DNA from: Kluyvera sp036759925
GTDB taxonomy: Bacteria; Pseudomonadota; Gammaproteobacteria; Enterobacterales; Enterobacteriaceae
Assembly: GCF_036759925.1 (NCBI RefSeq)
Contig: NZ_JAPKIB010000002.1
Location: 186,001 to 250,000, forward strand
DNA length: 64,000 nt
Direction: 5' to 3'
Shown here: one piece after another, positions 43,527-51,301 of the stretch
How positions within the stretch are numbered: position 1 is the stretch's first letter
How the letters are laid out: the number at the start of each line of letters is the position of its first letter
Made by a program: the position numbers and the translations under genes
Notes under the pieces: model-generated
Told to the model about the DNA's origin: nothing
Seen by the model: the letters and a program-made list of their open reading frames with translations, nothing else
Databases searched by the model: none

Positions 43527-44927
43527 TCAGGATGAGACGTGACGCGCGCGCAGGTCGGTAGCAATGCGCGACATCATAGGGTTATTGAGCTTGCAGGCGC
43601 GGATGGAGAACGCCAGCAGCAGGTGGAACAGCGCCGGTAAGAGCGTCTCGGTGGCGGTGATCCCGGCAAGTGATGATGCGGTTTGATTCCCTGCGCCCGG
43701 CTGATAGGCGACGTAGATAAACACCAGACTGATGATGCCAGCGCTGGATGCCCAGGCGAGCTTGATGCAAAACAGGTTGAAGGCGAAGTTCATGCCGGAT
43801 GAACGCACGCCGGTTTTCCACTCACCGTAATCATCAGAGAAGGCCATCAGGGAGAAGTGCAGCGGCAGCGTAAAGCCCAGAATGATGCCGTTGCCGAGGA
43901 TAACCGCCAGCCATAGCGTCTGGTAGGCGGCCCCGGTCGGTAGGAACCACATCAGCACGGCGAGCGCCGCCAGCACCAGGTTGGTGTGGTAGTACAGCTT
44001 GACGGTATCAAAGCGGCGCGACAGGAAGTTGATGATCACCGAACCGAAAATCGACGCGAAGGTCACCATCGTGAAGAACAGTGAGGTATAGCCGGTGGAT
44101 CCGCCGAGAACGTAGGTGATGAAGTACATGTAGCCGCCGCCGCGAATATTGAACACGTTGATCAGCAGGAAGGACATCAGCAGCATCAGCAGCAGCTGGT
44201 CGTTTTGGCGCAGCCCGGCGATGTGTTCACGCAGGGTGAACTTGCCCATCATGTCCAGTGAAACGCGCTCGCGAACCCAGAAGAAGCAGCACAGGAACAT
44301 CACGGCGGCAATCGCGCAGAGGATGCCCACGCCGTACTGATAGCCCTGAGCGCTGTTGCCCTGGCCCAGTACGTTCACCAACCACGGCAGGCCGACGGAG
44401 ACCAAAAAGCCCGCCACGCCGCACAGTACAAAGCGCCAGGCCTGGCAGGAGATCACCTCGCTATGGCGCGTGGTCATGGTGTTAATCAGCGCGCAATAAG
44501 GGACGTTGATGGCGGTGTAGCTGACGGAGAGCAGCAGATAGGTGCCGAAGGCCCAGGCAATTTTCACGCCCATGCTGGCATCAGGTACGGTAAAGGTCAG
44601 CACGCCGACAATCGCAATGGGAACCGCAATCCACAGCTGCCACGGGCGAAAGCGCCCCCAGCGGCTGCGGGTGCGGTCTGCGACCACGCCCATAATCGGG
44701 TCGGAAATTGCATCAAAAACGCGAAGTACCATAAAGAGCGTACCCACGACCGCGGGCGTCAGGCCAAAAACGTCGGTGTAGAAAAAGGTGAGAAAATTGC
44801 CGATGAGACAGGTAATGACGGTGCCGCCTGCATCGCCAAGGCCGTAGCCGATTTTCTCCCGAACGGTTAACTTCTCGTCCAGGGTACCCGGCACAACCTC
44901 GTTGGTGGAAATGGGTGTAGCGGTCAT
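43527..44927 (-). CDS. GPH-family sugar:cation symporter (MelB/XylP-like MFS)
   Basis: 466-residue, 12-segment glycoside-pentoside-hexuronide transporter. Markers: EKIGYGLGDAGGTVITCLIG at the first helix, the D-x3-D pair in VFDAISDPIMGVVADRT (cation/sugar site), and the loop motif DRTRSRWGRFRPW. First gene of a two-gene operon with the GH127 enzyme; both face an AraC-type regulator divergently. The operon logic predicts uptake of an arabinofuranosyl disaccharide or glycoside. Confidence 0.88.
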   Translation of the reverse strand: MTATPISTNEVVPGTLDEKLTVREKIGYGLGDAGGTVITCLIGNFLTFFYTDVFGLTPAVVGTLFMVLRVFDAISDPIMGVVADRTRSRWGRFRPWQLWIAVPIAIVGVLTFTVPDASMGVKIAWAFGTYLLLSVSYTAINVPYCALINTMTTRHSEVISCQAWRFVLCGVAGFLVSVGLPWLVNVLGQGNSAQGYQYGVGILCAIAAVMFLCCFFWVRERVSLDMMGKFTLREHIAGLRQNDQLLLMLLMSFLLINVFNIRGGGYMYFITYVLGGSTGYTSLFFTMVTFASIFGSVIINFLSRRFDTVKLYYHTNLVLAALAVLMWFLPTGAAYQTLWLAVILGNGIILGFTLPLHFSLMAFSDDYGEWKTGVRSSGMNFAFNLFCIKLAWASSAGIISLVFIYVAYQPGAGNQTASSLAGITATETLLPALFHLLLAFSIRACKLNNPMMSRIATDLRARHVSS

Positions 44928-45167
44928 GGGATGCTCCTCGCAATGTGGAGATGTCTGCTTTTAGTAGGGATATTGTTGTTGTGTCATGACCTGTTTAATT
45001 TTGCCTGGAAAACGAAGACCAACAAGGTCACAAAGAAGTATAAAAAGTGGGTAATTCCGACCTGATTGGAAAAGTGTGAAGGCGATCGAGCATAAACGAC
45101 TTTAATTGTTAATAATCAAATAGAAAGGGTGTTTGTTTTTGGCGAACAAGCGGGATTATTAATATTT

Positions 45168-45986
45168 ATGCTCAATCTATCCATAGCGCTTCCGATTAAG
45201 GTACAAAACGGCGGGCTGTTTATCTCCCGGGGCGTGGGTCGGCATCCGGCCCGCAGGCTGCGTTCGTGGGAGGTGCTGTTTGTTGAAAAAGGGACATTAG
45301 CGATTCAGGAAGAGGATCGTACTTTTCACGTTGCTGCGGGCGATAGTCTGTTGCTCTGGCCCGGTCGCCGACACGTTGGCATCGAGGATTTTCCCGCCGA
45401 CCTGAAATTCTACTGGCTGCATTTCGAGATTAGCGCCTCGGCATCGCCGCACCCGCTGTTAACGCAGTTAGCTATCCCTCAGCAGACCACGCTACACGAC
45501 CCTCAGTACCTGACATCGCTGTTTCGCCAGTTTCTCAACGAGCAAGAGAACATTCAGCGCAACGCCTCGCTGGAACTGATTCTGCTGTTGATTCTGCAAC
45601 ATATTTCACTCTCGGCGCAGCAGGCGGAGCCAAAGGATGAAGGCGGCGCGGCGCTGGCATGGAAAGCGCAACAGGTGATCCACACGCGCTACCATCTCCC
45701 GCTGTCGACCTCCACGTTAGCGCGGGAGCTGCACTGCAATGCAGATTATCTGGGACGCGTTTATCGGCGCGTTTTCCACCTCACCATTACCGAAGCCATA
45801 CACCGTCAGCGGGTAAAGGCGGCGGAAAAGCTGCTGAGTAACCATGCGCGCTCACTAAAAGAAGTGGCCGAGCAGTGCGGTTTTGCCGATGTGGGGTATT
45901 TCCGACAAATCTTCCGTAAGCACACCGGGCTGACGCCCGCCGCGTGGAAGCGGCGGTACTGTAAGGAACATATCAATTCGGCCTGA
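45168..45986 (+). CDS. AraC family transcriptional regulator
   Basis: 272-residue regulator: an N-terminal cupin-like ligand domain (WEVLFVEKGTLAIQEEDRTF, GDSLLLWPGRRH) and a C-terminal double helix-turn-helix (about 175-268) with LARELHCNADYLGRVYRRVF and the second motif LKEVAEQCGFADVGYFRQIF followed by HTGLTPAAWKRR. Divergent from the GPH/GH127 operon across about 240 bp, so it is the likely local activator. The start is uncertain: a GTG at 45129 is in frame but has poor Shine-Dalgarno spacing; I use the ATG at 45168. Confidence 0.83.
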   Translation: MLNLSIALPIKVQNGGLFISRGVGRHPARRLRSWEVLFVEKGTLAIQEEDRTFHVAAGDSLLLWPGRRHVGIEDFPADLKFYWLHFEISASASPHPLLTQLAIPQQTTLHDPQYLTSLFRQFLNEQENIQRNASLELILLLILQHISLSAQQAEPKDEGGAALAWKAQQVIHTRYHLPLSTSTLARELHCNADYLGRVYRRVFHLTITEAIHRQRVKAAEKLLSNHARSLKEVAEQCGFADVGYFRQIFRKHTGLTPAAWKRRYCKEHINSA

Positions 45987-46107
45987 GGCAAACGACTGAA
46001 ATGACTCTGGCATTTAACAAAAAATGCCCATTCCCCACGCCGGATCAAAGCGTATCTCCCCGCCGCTCTGGCACTCTTAGGGTTTATCTCTCGTAACGGA
46101 GTGGGAA

Positions 46108-46569
46108 ATGAACTCGTTTATTGTCGCTGATTCTTTAAAGTGCATTGGCTGTCGAACCTGTGAAGTGGCCTGCGTGGTAGCGCATCAGGACGAACAGGCG
46201 TGCGCTAGCGTCTCGCGCGAGGCATTTCTTCCCCGTATTCGGGTGGTGAAGGGCGGAACGTTTTCCACGGCGGTGGCCTGCCATCAGTGTGAGGATGCTC
46301 CGTGCAGTAACGTATGCCCCACCGGTGCGATCCAGCGTGAAAACGGCGTCGTGGCCGTTGAGCAGGCGCGCTGTATCGGCTGTAAGAGTTGTATGCTGGC
46401 GTGCCCTTTTGGGGCGATGAACGTCAGCATGCAGGCGCGACGACCGCAGGCGATTAAGTGCGATTTATGCCGTCACCGTGATGAAGGCCCCGCCTGCGTG
46501 GCAGCCTGTCCGACGGGGGCGCTGGCCAGTGTTGATATCAGCGAGCGCCCGGCGCCGGGATTAATGTAG
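46108..46569 (+). CDS. ysaA: 4Fe-4S electron-transfer protein YsaA (HycB/HydN-like)
   Basis: 153-residue ferredoxin-like subunit with four cysteine clusters: CIGCRTCEVAC, CHQCEDAPCSNVCP, CIGCKSCMLACP and CDLC followed by CVAACP, enough for four 4Fe-4S centres. Similar to small electron carriers of formate hydrogenlyase and nitrite-reductase type systems, but no partner oxidoreductase is adjacent. An ACGGAG precedes the ATG. Its stop overlaps the convergent transporter gene by 9 bp. Confidence 0.92.
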   Translation: MNSFIVADSLKCIGCRTCEVACVVAHQDEQACASVSREAFLPRIRVVKGGTFSTAVACHQCEDAPCSNVCPTGAIQRENGVVAVEQARCIGCKSCMLACPFGAMNVSMQARRPQAIKCDLCRHRDEGPACVAACPTGALASVDISERPAPGLM

Positions 46570-48276
46570 GTTGTTGAAGTTCCAGCTGAATGTCAGGCTA
46601 TAACGCCAGTCGCGGCTGTGGCTATCGGTCGGTACATCGCCCACCGGGCGTGCGGCCTCGACCGTCACGCTGTAGTGTTTGTTATCGGCAAACATCACCC
46701 CGGTGGCGACAGAAGCGAGCCGTTGATGCGGCAGCCCCGGTGCGTTGAACCAGGTTTGGGCGGTATCGGTCAGCACGTACGGCTGCACGGTAGCAACCCA
46801 GCGATTCTCTTTGATCGGATGTAGGTAGCGAAGTTCAACCTGCCCGCCGTAGCCGTAGTCACCGCTGGCCTCTCCATCCTGGTAGCCGCGCCCAAATCGT
46901 TGGGCACCGAAGCTGACGCGTTCGGGCTCGGGCAAATCGTTATCTGACCAGTCGCCTTCCATTGACGTGGAGAGTCGCCATTTGTCGGTGATCATCCAGG
47001 CTGCATCAATATTGCTTTTCCAGAGCGTGAAAGAGAGATCGTTGCCGTAGGCCGGTGAGGCATCTGCTATAGATGAAATATCTACGCCCTGACGCAGCGT
47101 TAGCTTGCCGTTAATGCTGGCGCGGTCGAATGCCTGCAGGCCGTTAATGCCGAACTCAAATGCTGGGTAGCGAACGTGGCTGTTGATATCGCCGCTAGCA
47201 ACCGTCTGGTTATTCGTAATCTGGCGGAGATGATTGTCATTACGCCGGTCGGTATAGTCCACGCCCCCGTTGACGTTAAGCTGTTGCTTGCCGGTTAGGA
47301 TAATCGGATAGCTGAACATCGCGCCGCCGTTATACTGCGTGGTTTTTTGTCGGGAATCGAAGTAGCCGCCCGGGAAGTACAGAAGCGGCGTGTAGTCCCG
47401 TGGATTATCGCGATAGAAGCTACCCTTGAGCTGCATCATCAGCCCGTCGTCGGTCAGGAACTGTTGATAGTTAAGCCCCAGGTAAGATTTCCGCGTTGAG
47501 CTGTCGAGTGGAATCAATGTTGCTAACCCAAGCTGATCGCCATAGCTGGTTAAGTTGCTCAGCGAGCCGGTGACGAACGCCATGTTCTGGTCGCGACGGG
47601 TGTCGATGGTCGATGAAATATCCCAGATATGCGGCTGGATACTTTTGGCCTGCATGGCTGCGGCGCCATAGATGTTTTGCGGCAGTTGCGCGCTGGCATC
47701 AACGGTGACACCGGGAGTTCGGGTCATCAGTTGGGTATAGCGGTCGAAGGTGGCCTGCGTCAACGGCTTCTCGGCCATGATTTTGGCGGCAAGCCGCTTT
47801 AAACGCTCGGCCAGATTAGGGTTATTTGTTTGAATGTCGCTGTGCGCAACATAGCCCTCCACCAGAACGATTTTTATCGTGCCGTCATGAAAATTATCAT
47901 CGGGAAGCCAGGCGTAGGAGAGCGGGTAGCCGTCAGCGCGGTAGCGCAGCGTAATATTATTAATTATCCCGGCCAGCGTTTTTAATGGGACCTGTTTGTG
48001 TGCGTAGGGAACAAAAGGCTGCAATAACTCTTTTAACGGATATACGGTCCCGCCAATAAATTGAATATGTTCGACTTTAATAAGTGTTTCAGGCGTTAAT
48101 TTATTTTTGGGAACGCTTACGGTTAAACTTGGGGCTGCTGCAGGAGGCGCTTGCGGCGTGCTGTTATGTTCCGCTTTTGCCGGGTTATTGGGGTCAATCA
48201 ATGCGGGTAATGTGTCTGCTCTGGCTATATTAAGCAGAACAACCCCCGATAGCGCATAAGCCAGGGTCGTTTTCAT
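46561..48276 (-). CDS. TpsB/ShlB/FhaC-type outer-membrane transporter
   Basis: 571-residue outer-membrane protein of the two-partner secretion family. A signal peptide (about 1-20, cleavage after IARA), a Pro/Ala linker, then POTRA domains: the first begins IKVEHIQFIGGTVYPLKELL, and the second contains IKIVLVEGYVAHSDI. A C-terminal 16-strand barrel with alternating aromatic/polar strands follows, with the loop-6 tip motif QRFGRGYQDGEASGD (RGY). The start is the ATG at 48276 preceded by AAGGAA. It lies 104 bp downstream of a lipoprotein gene rather than a large haemagglutinin-type partner. Family confident, cargo inferred. Confidence 0.9.
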   Translation of the reverse strand: MKTTLAYALSGVVLLNIARADTLPALIDPNNPAKAEHNSTPQAPPAAAPSLTVSVPKNKLTPETLIKVEHIQFIGGTVYPLKELLQPFVPYAHKQVPLKTLAGIINNITLRYRADGYPLSYAWLPDDNFHDGTIKIVLVEGYVAHSDIQTNNPNLAERLKRLAAKIMAEKPLTQATFDRYTQLMTRTPGVTVDASAQLPQNIYGAAAMQAKSIQPHIWDISSTIDTRRDQNMAFVTGSLSNLTSYGDQLGLATLIPLDSSTRKSYLGLNYQQFLTDDGLMMQLKGSFYRDNPRDYTPLLYFPGGYFDSRQKTTQYNGGAMFSYPIILTGKQQLNVNGGVDYTDRRNDNHLRQITNNQTVASGDINSHVRYPAFEFGINGLQAFDRASINGKLTLRQGVDISSIADASPAYGNDLSFTLWKSNIDAAWMITDKWRLSTSMEGDWSDNDLPEPERVSFGAQRFGRGYQDGEASGDYGYGGQVELRYLHPIKENRWVATVQPYVLTDTAQTWFNAPGLPHQRLASVATGVMFADNKHYSVTVEAARPVGDVPTDSHSRDWRYSLTFSWNFNNLH

Positions 48277-48328
48277 GACGCATTCCTTGTGTATTTTATT
48301 GTGCAAGGATGATTATTTTTATTCTGCT

Positions 48329-48357
48329 GAAAAACGTGCCCCCATTGCGGGGGCACG
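48329..48357 (-). terminator. Hairpin with T-tract between the lipoprotein and tpsB genes
   Basis: CGTGCCCCC (48335-48343) pairs with GGGGGCACG (48349-48357), loop ATTGC. On the minus strand it is followed by TTTTCAGCAG. It lies 23 bp after the lipoprotein stop and before the transporter start, so it would terminate part of the transcription, lowering transporter relative to cargo. Confidence 0.8.
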
Positions 48358-48380
48358 GAAAGCATTAATAAATATATAGC

Positions 48381-49508
48381 TTATTTTTTTAACGTTAACC
48401 CGCCGAGCAGACCCCCTAAAGGATTGCTGGTGGTGGTTGTAGTTGAAGAGCTGCTGCTGGCGCTGGCGTTAGCAGAGGTGCTGACGTTTAGCGTATTGGT
48501 TAATGAGCTGACCGTGCCGCCCAGTGAGGTGCTTGCCAACAGACCGCCACCGCTGCTGCCGGTTTGGGTGCCCGTAGGTTTCACTAAGCCACCGGTATCC
48601 GTCACGATATTCCCAACGCTAGTGACAACCTGTCCGACGCCGCCCAGAGCAGGCGTTGTGGTGCTGACGTTGTTACCAACCCCGCTCACGGTGGTGCCTA
48701 CCTGGGTGAGCAGGCCGTTAACCGGAGTGCCTAAACCAGTCGTTGTCCCGACGCCCTGGGTGACGCCCTGGACACCAGACAGCGTGTTATTGACGACAGA
48801 GGTTACGCCTGTCGTGGCGGCTACGGCACCCGGACTTTGCAGGGTGCTGGTTAAGCCAGTGCCGGTGCTGCTGACAATTTGACCTGTGCTATTGACGACA
48901 TTACCGACAAGGCCGGTCACCCCAGCAACCGGTGTTCCCGAGGTGCTGGTCGAGAGGTTGCTGCCCACGCCGGATACTGTATTCCCCAGCACGGTAACGG
49001 TACTGGTAGTGCCCTGCAGCGTAGTCCCCACGCCGTTAGGATTTGATGAATTCCCGACGCCGTTGGTTACGCCGGTCCCTAAGGTATCGACCGCGTTACC
49101 CACACCGGTGACGGTAGTTGAAATAGTCGACGTCACCGGATTGTTGCCCGTGGTGGTGGTCAGTTGGCTACCCAATCCCCCCAGCGTATCGCCTACGCCA
49201 GACACCGCTTTTCCGGTCTCACCCAGAATGCTGCTGGCAGCTGTTTGGCCACTACCTGAACCCGTGCCAGAACCGTTACCATTTCCGTTGCCAGAGCCAT
49301 TACCTGAGCCGTTACCGCTTCCGTTGCCGCTGCCAGAGCCATTGCCGCTCCCGGAGCCGTCTCCACCACCAGAACCGCTACCCGTCGTGGTACCGTTTTT
49401 GGCCGTTGAATGTGAACCTCCGCCGCTTCCACTACAGGCAGAGAGTGAGAATGCAAGAAGCACCGCCATAGCAATTATGCTTAATTGGCTAATTTTTTTA
49501 GAGGCCAT
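48381..49508 (-). CDS. Gly/Ser/Thr/Val-rich lipoprotein, probable partner of the adjacent TpsB transporter
   Basis: 375 residues; not assigned to a named function. A lipoprotein signal peptide ends in the lipobox LSAC with Cys25; Ser at +2 predicts outer-membrane sorting. Residues 43-87 are an almost pure Gly-Ser/Gly-Asn alternation. Residues 89-345 carry degenerate repeats of the form VSGVGxxLxTxT...PVxGVxxxVxxVGxxV. A Ser/Thr run and PLGGLLGGLTLKK close the chain. After Cys25 there is no Phe, Tyr, Trp, Arg, Met or Cys. Annotation pipelines may call such proteins collagen-like, but Gly is not at every third place. It is cotranscribed upstream of the TpsB-like gene. Confidence 0.8.
   Translation of the reverse strand: MASKKISQLSIIAMAVLLAFSLSACSGSGGGSHSTAKNGTTTGSGSGGGDGSGSGNGSGSGNGSGNGSGNGSGNGNGNGSGTGSGSGQTAASSILGETGKAVSGVGDTLGGLGSQLTTTTGNNPVTSTISTTVTGVGNAVDTLGTGVTNGVGNSSNPNGVGTTLQGTTSTVTVLGNTVSGVGSNLSTSTSGTPVAGVTGLVGNVVNSTGQIVSSTGTGLTSTLQSPGAVAATTGVTSVVNNTLSGVQGVTQGVGTTTGLGTPVNGLLTQVGTTVSGVGNNVSTTTPALGGVGQVVTSVGNIVTDTGGLVKPTGTQTGSSGGGLLASTSLGGTVSSLTNTLNVSTSANASASSSSSTTTTTSNPLGGLLGGLTLKK
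49248..49382 (-). repeat. Gly-Ser/Gly-Asn coding microsatellite
   Basis: Degenerate 6- and 12-base units encode residues 43-87 (GSGNGSGNGS-type) of the lipoprotein. Because the units are multiples of three, expansion or contraction would change linker length without a frameshift. Confidence 0.8.
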
Positions 49509-49874
49509 GATCTTATCTCCACCAGTTAAAAACGCCGAGTGCGTATTAGTCAGTGTATGGTGAAAATTAAGCCTTGCATGGGGTGTTTCTTTTCATACGA
49601 AAGTATGGAAAAGTCTGATTTAACTTAAGCGTAAACAAAGTCTGCTATGTAAATAAATATGCGCTTGCGAAACATGCTGTTACTCCATATTTAACGTATT
49701 AAGCAATAATGAATAATAGGTGCGAGTCTTTAGCGGTAATGAAATAGCAGGCTGAAATTGGGAGTAATCCGAGTAGGGTAGTTGGCGTGTATTTCTATTT
49801 CTTCTTTATAAAATAACAGTGCCGATCACAGAAAAATATCAGCCTCCGTTTTTCGGAGGCTGATATATCATATT
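49509..49874. promoter_or_regulatory. Intergenic region upstream of the lipoprotein/TpsB unit
   Basis: This 366-bp AT-rich gap holds the lipoprotein promoter and the avtA terminator. An imperfect palindrome TTTTCATAC-GAAA-GTATGGAAAA at 49590-49611, about 85-100 bp before the lipoprotein start, is a possible operator. No ORF or remnant is recognised. A -35/-10 pair could not be set with confidence. Confidence 0.4.
49836..49866 (-). terminator. Terminator of avtA
   Basis: Perfect 13-bp stem (ATATCAGCCTCCG / CGGAGGCTGATAT) with a T5 loop, followed on the minus strand by TTTTTCTGTG, 8 bp after the avtA stop. Confidence 0.92.
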
Positions 49875-51128
49875 TTAATGCTGCGCATTCCAGGCCGATT
49901 CAATTTCTTCAGCAAGAATTTTAACGCCAGCTTCAATTTTATCCGGCTCCGGCACATAGTTCATGCGCATACACTGGTGGGTGTGCGGCCAGGGCTTATC
50001 CAGCCCAGGGAAGAAGAAGTCGCCGGGCACCATCAGGACGCCGCGTTTTTTCAGGCGCTGGTAGAGCACTTCGGTGGTGATCGGCAAATCTTTGAACCAC
50101 AGCCACAGGAAGATGGCCCCTTCGGGCTTATGGATGAGGCAGCGTTCTTCCGGCAAATAGCGGCGAAGGATGGCGATGGTTTCCTGCACGCGCTGGTAGT
50201 AGAACGGCTTGATAACGGTTTCCGACAAACGCAGCAGATCGCGACGTTTAATCATTTCGCACATAATGGCAGGCCCAATACCGCCTGGCGCAAGGCTGAT
50301 GATGCCGTTCATATTGCTAATGGCGGTGACGATCGATTCGTTGGCAATGATGATGCCGCAGCGGCTGCCCGGCAGGCCGAGTTTGGACAAACTCATGCAC
50401 AGCACGGTGTTCGGGTTCCACAGCGGGCGCGCCTCGCTAAAGATAATGCCTGGGAAAGGAACGCCATAGGCATTATCGATAACCAGCGGTACGCCGTGCT
50501 GGTTAGCCAATGCATCCAGCTGTTTCAGTTCATCGTCGGTGATGACGTTACCCGTTGGGTTGGTCGGACGTGAAACACAGATCATCCCGGTGTCTTCACC
50601 GATCGGTAAATTATCGAAATCGACGTGATACTTAAACTGCCCGTCCGGCAGCAGTTCAATGTGCGGGCGGGTAGAAACAAACAGATCGTCTTCCAGGCCG
50701 GAATCCGCATAGCCAATGTACTCTGGCGTCAGCGGGAACAGCACTTTGCGAGTAGAACCGTCCGCGCGTCGACCGGCGAACAGATTGAACAAGTAGAAAA
50801 ACGCGCTTTGGCTGCCATTTGTCAGTGCAATATTCTGTGGACCAATATCCCAACCTAATTCATTGCGCAGCATATCGGCGAGGGCGACGAGCAGTTCGTT
50901 TTTGCCCTGAGGACCATCGTAATTGCACAGCGCTTCAGAGACTTTGCCGCTTTCCAGCATCTCTGCCAGTAGATTGTTGAAGTATGCGTTCATCTCTGGG
51001 ATCTGCGCCGGGTTACCGCCGCCTAGCATGATGGCTCCCGGAGTGCGCAAACCGTCGTTGAGGTCTTCCATCAGGCGGGTAATGCCCGAATGGCGGGTGA
51101 ATTTGTCGCCAAAAAGTGAAAATGTCAT
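49875..51128 (-). CDS. avtA: Valine-pyruvate transaminase
   Basis: PLP-dependent class I/II aminotransferase (transaminase C) linking alanine and valine synthesis. 417 residues: NYDGPQGKNELLVALADMLR, TNGSQSAFFYLFNLFAGR, the PLP-contact SRPTNPTGNV and DNAYGVPFPGI, and the PLP-Lys loop SLSKLGLPGSRCG. It is monocistronic with its own terminator. Confidence 0.97.
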   Translation of the reverse strand: MTFSLFGDKFTRHSGITRLMEDLNDGLRTPGAIMLGGGNPAQIPEMNAYFNNLLAEMLESGKVSEALCNYDGPQGKNELLVALADMLRNELGWDIGPQNIALTNGSQSAFFYLFNLFAGRRADGSTRKVLFPLTPEYIGYADSGLEDDLFVSTRPHIELLPDGQFKYHVDFDNLPIGEDTGMICVSRPTNPTGNVITDDELKQLDALANQHGVPLVIDNAYGVPFPGIIFSEARPLWNPNTVLCMSLSKLGLPGSRCGIIIANESIVTAISNMNGIISLAPGGIGPAIMCEMIKRRDLLRLSETVIKPFYYQRVQETIAILRRYLPEERCLIHKPEGAIFLWLWFKDLPITTEVLYQRLKKRGVLMVPGDFFFPGLDKPWPHTHQCMRMNYVPEPDKIEAGVKILAEEIESAWNAQH

Positions 51129-51264
51129 AGCCGAGCTTCTATTGCTTGTTCTGTGAAGCCGATAACGATAACGCCACTGACGATAGGGTGCAAATAGCCT
51201 CGTGGAAGTGGTTTTAGCGAATAATACGTGATATTTGTGTTTATGTAGTCATTTATTCTAAAGA

Positions 51265-51287
51265 GGCCCGTATGGTGAATACGGGCC
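51265..51287 (-). terminator. Hairpin after malS
   Basis: GGCCCGTAT (51265-51273) pairs perfectly with ATACGGGCC (51279-51287), loop GGTGA, 14 bp after the malS stop. The T-tract on the minus strand is short (CTCTTTAG), so strength is uncertain. Confidence 0.6.
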
Positions 51288-51301
51288 ATGATAAGAATAC
51301 G

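Noticed and set aside
49248..49382. Collagen-like triple-helix domain
   Set aside because: Glycine alternates every second residue, not every third, and there is almost no proline, so a collagen helix is not supported.
48886..49563. Proline/leucine-rich 225-codon ORF opposite the lipoprotein
   Set aside because: It is the complement of the Gly/Ser/Thr repeats (PLPEPLPEP-type), so its composition follows from the sense repeat; the sense strand has a signal peptide and lipobox.
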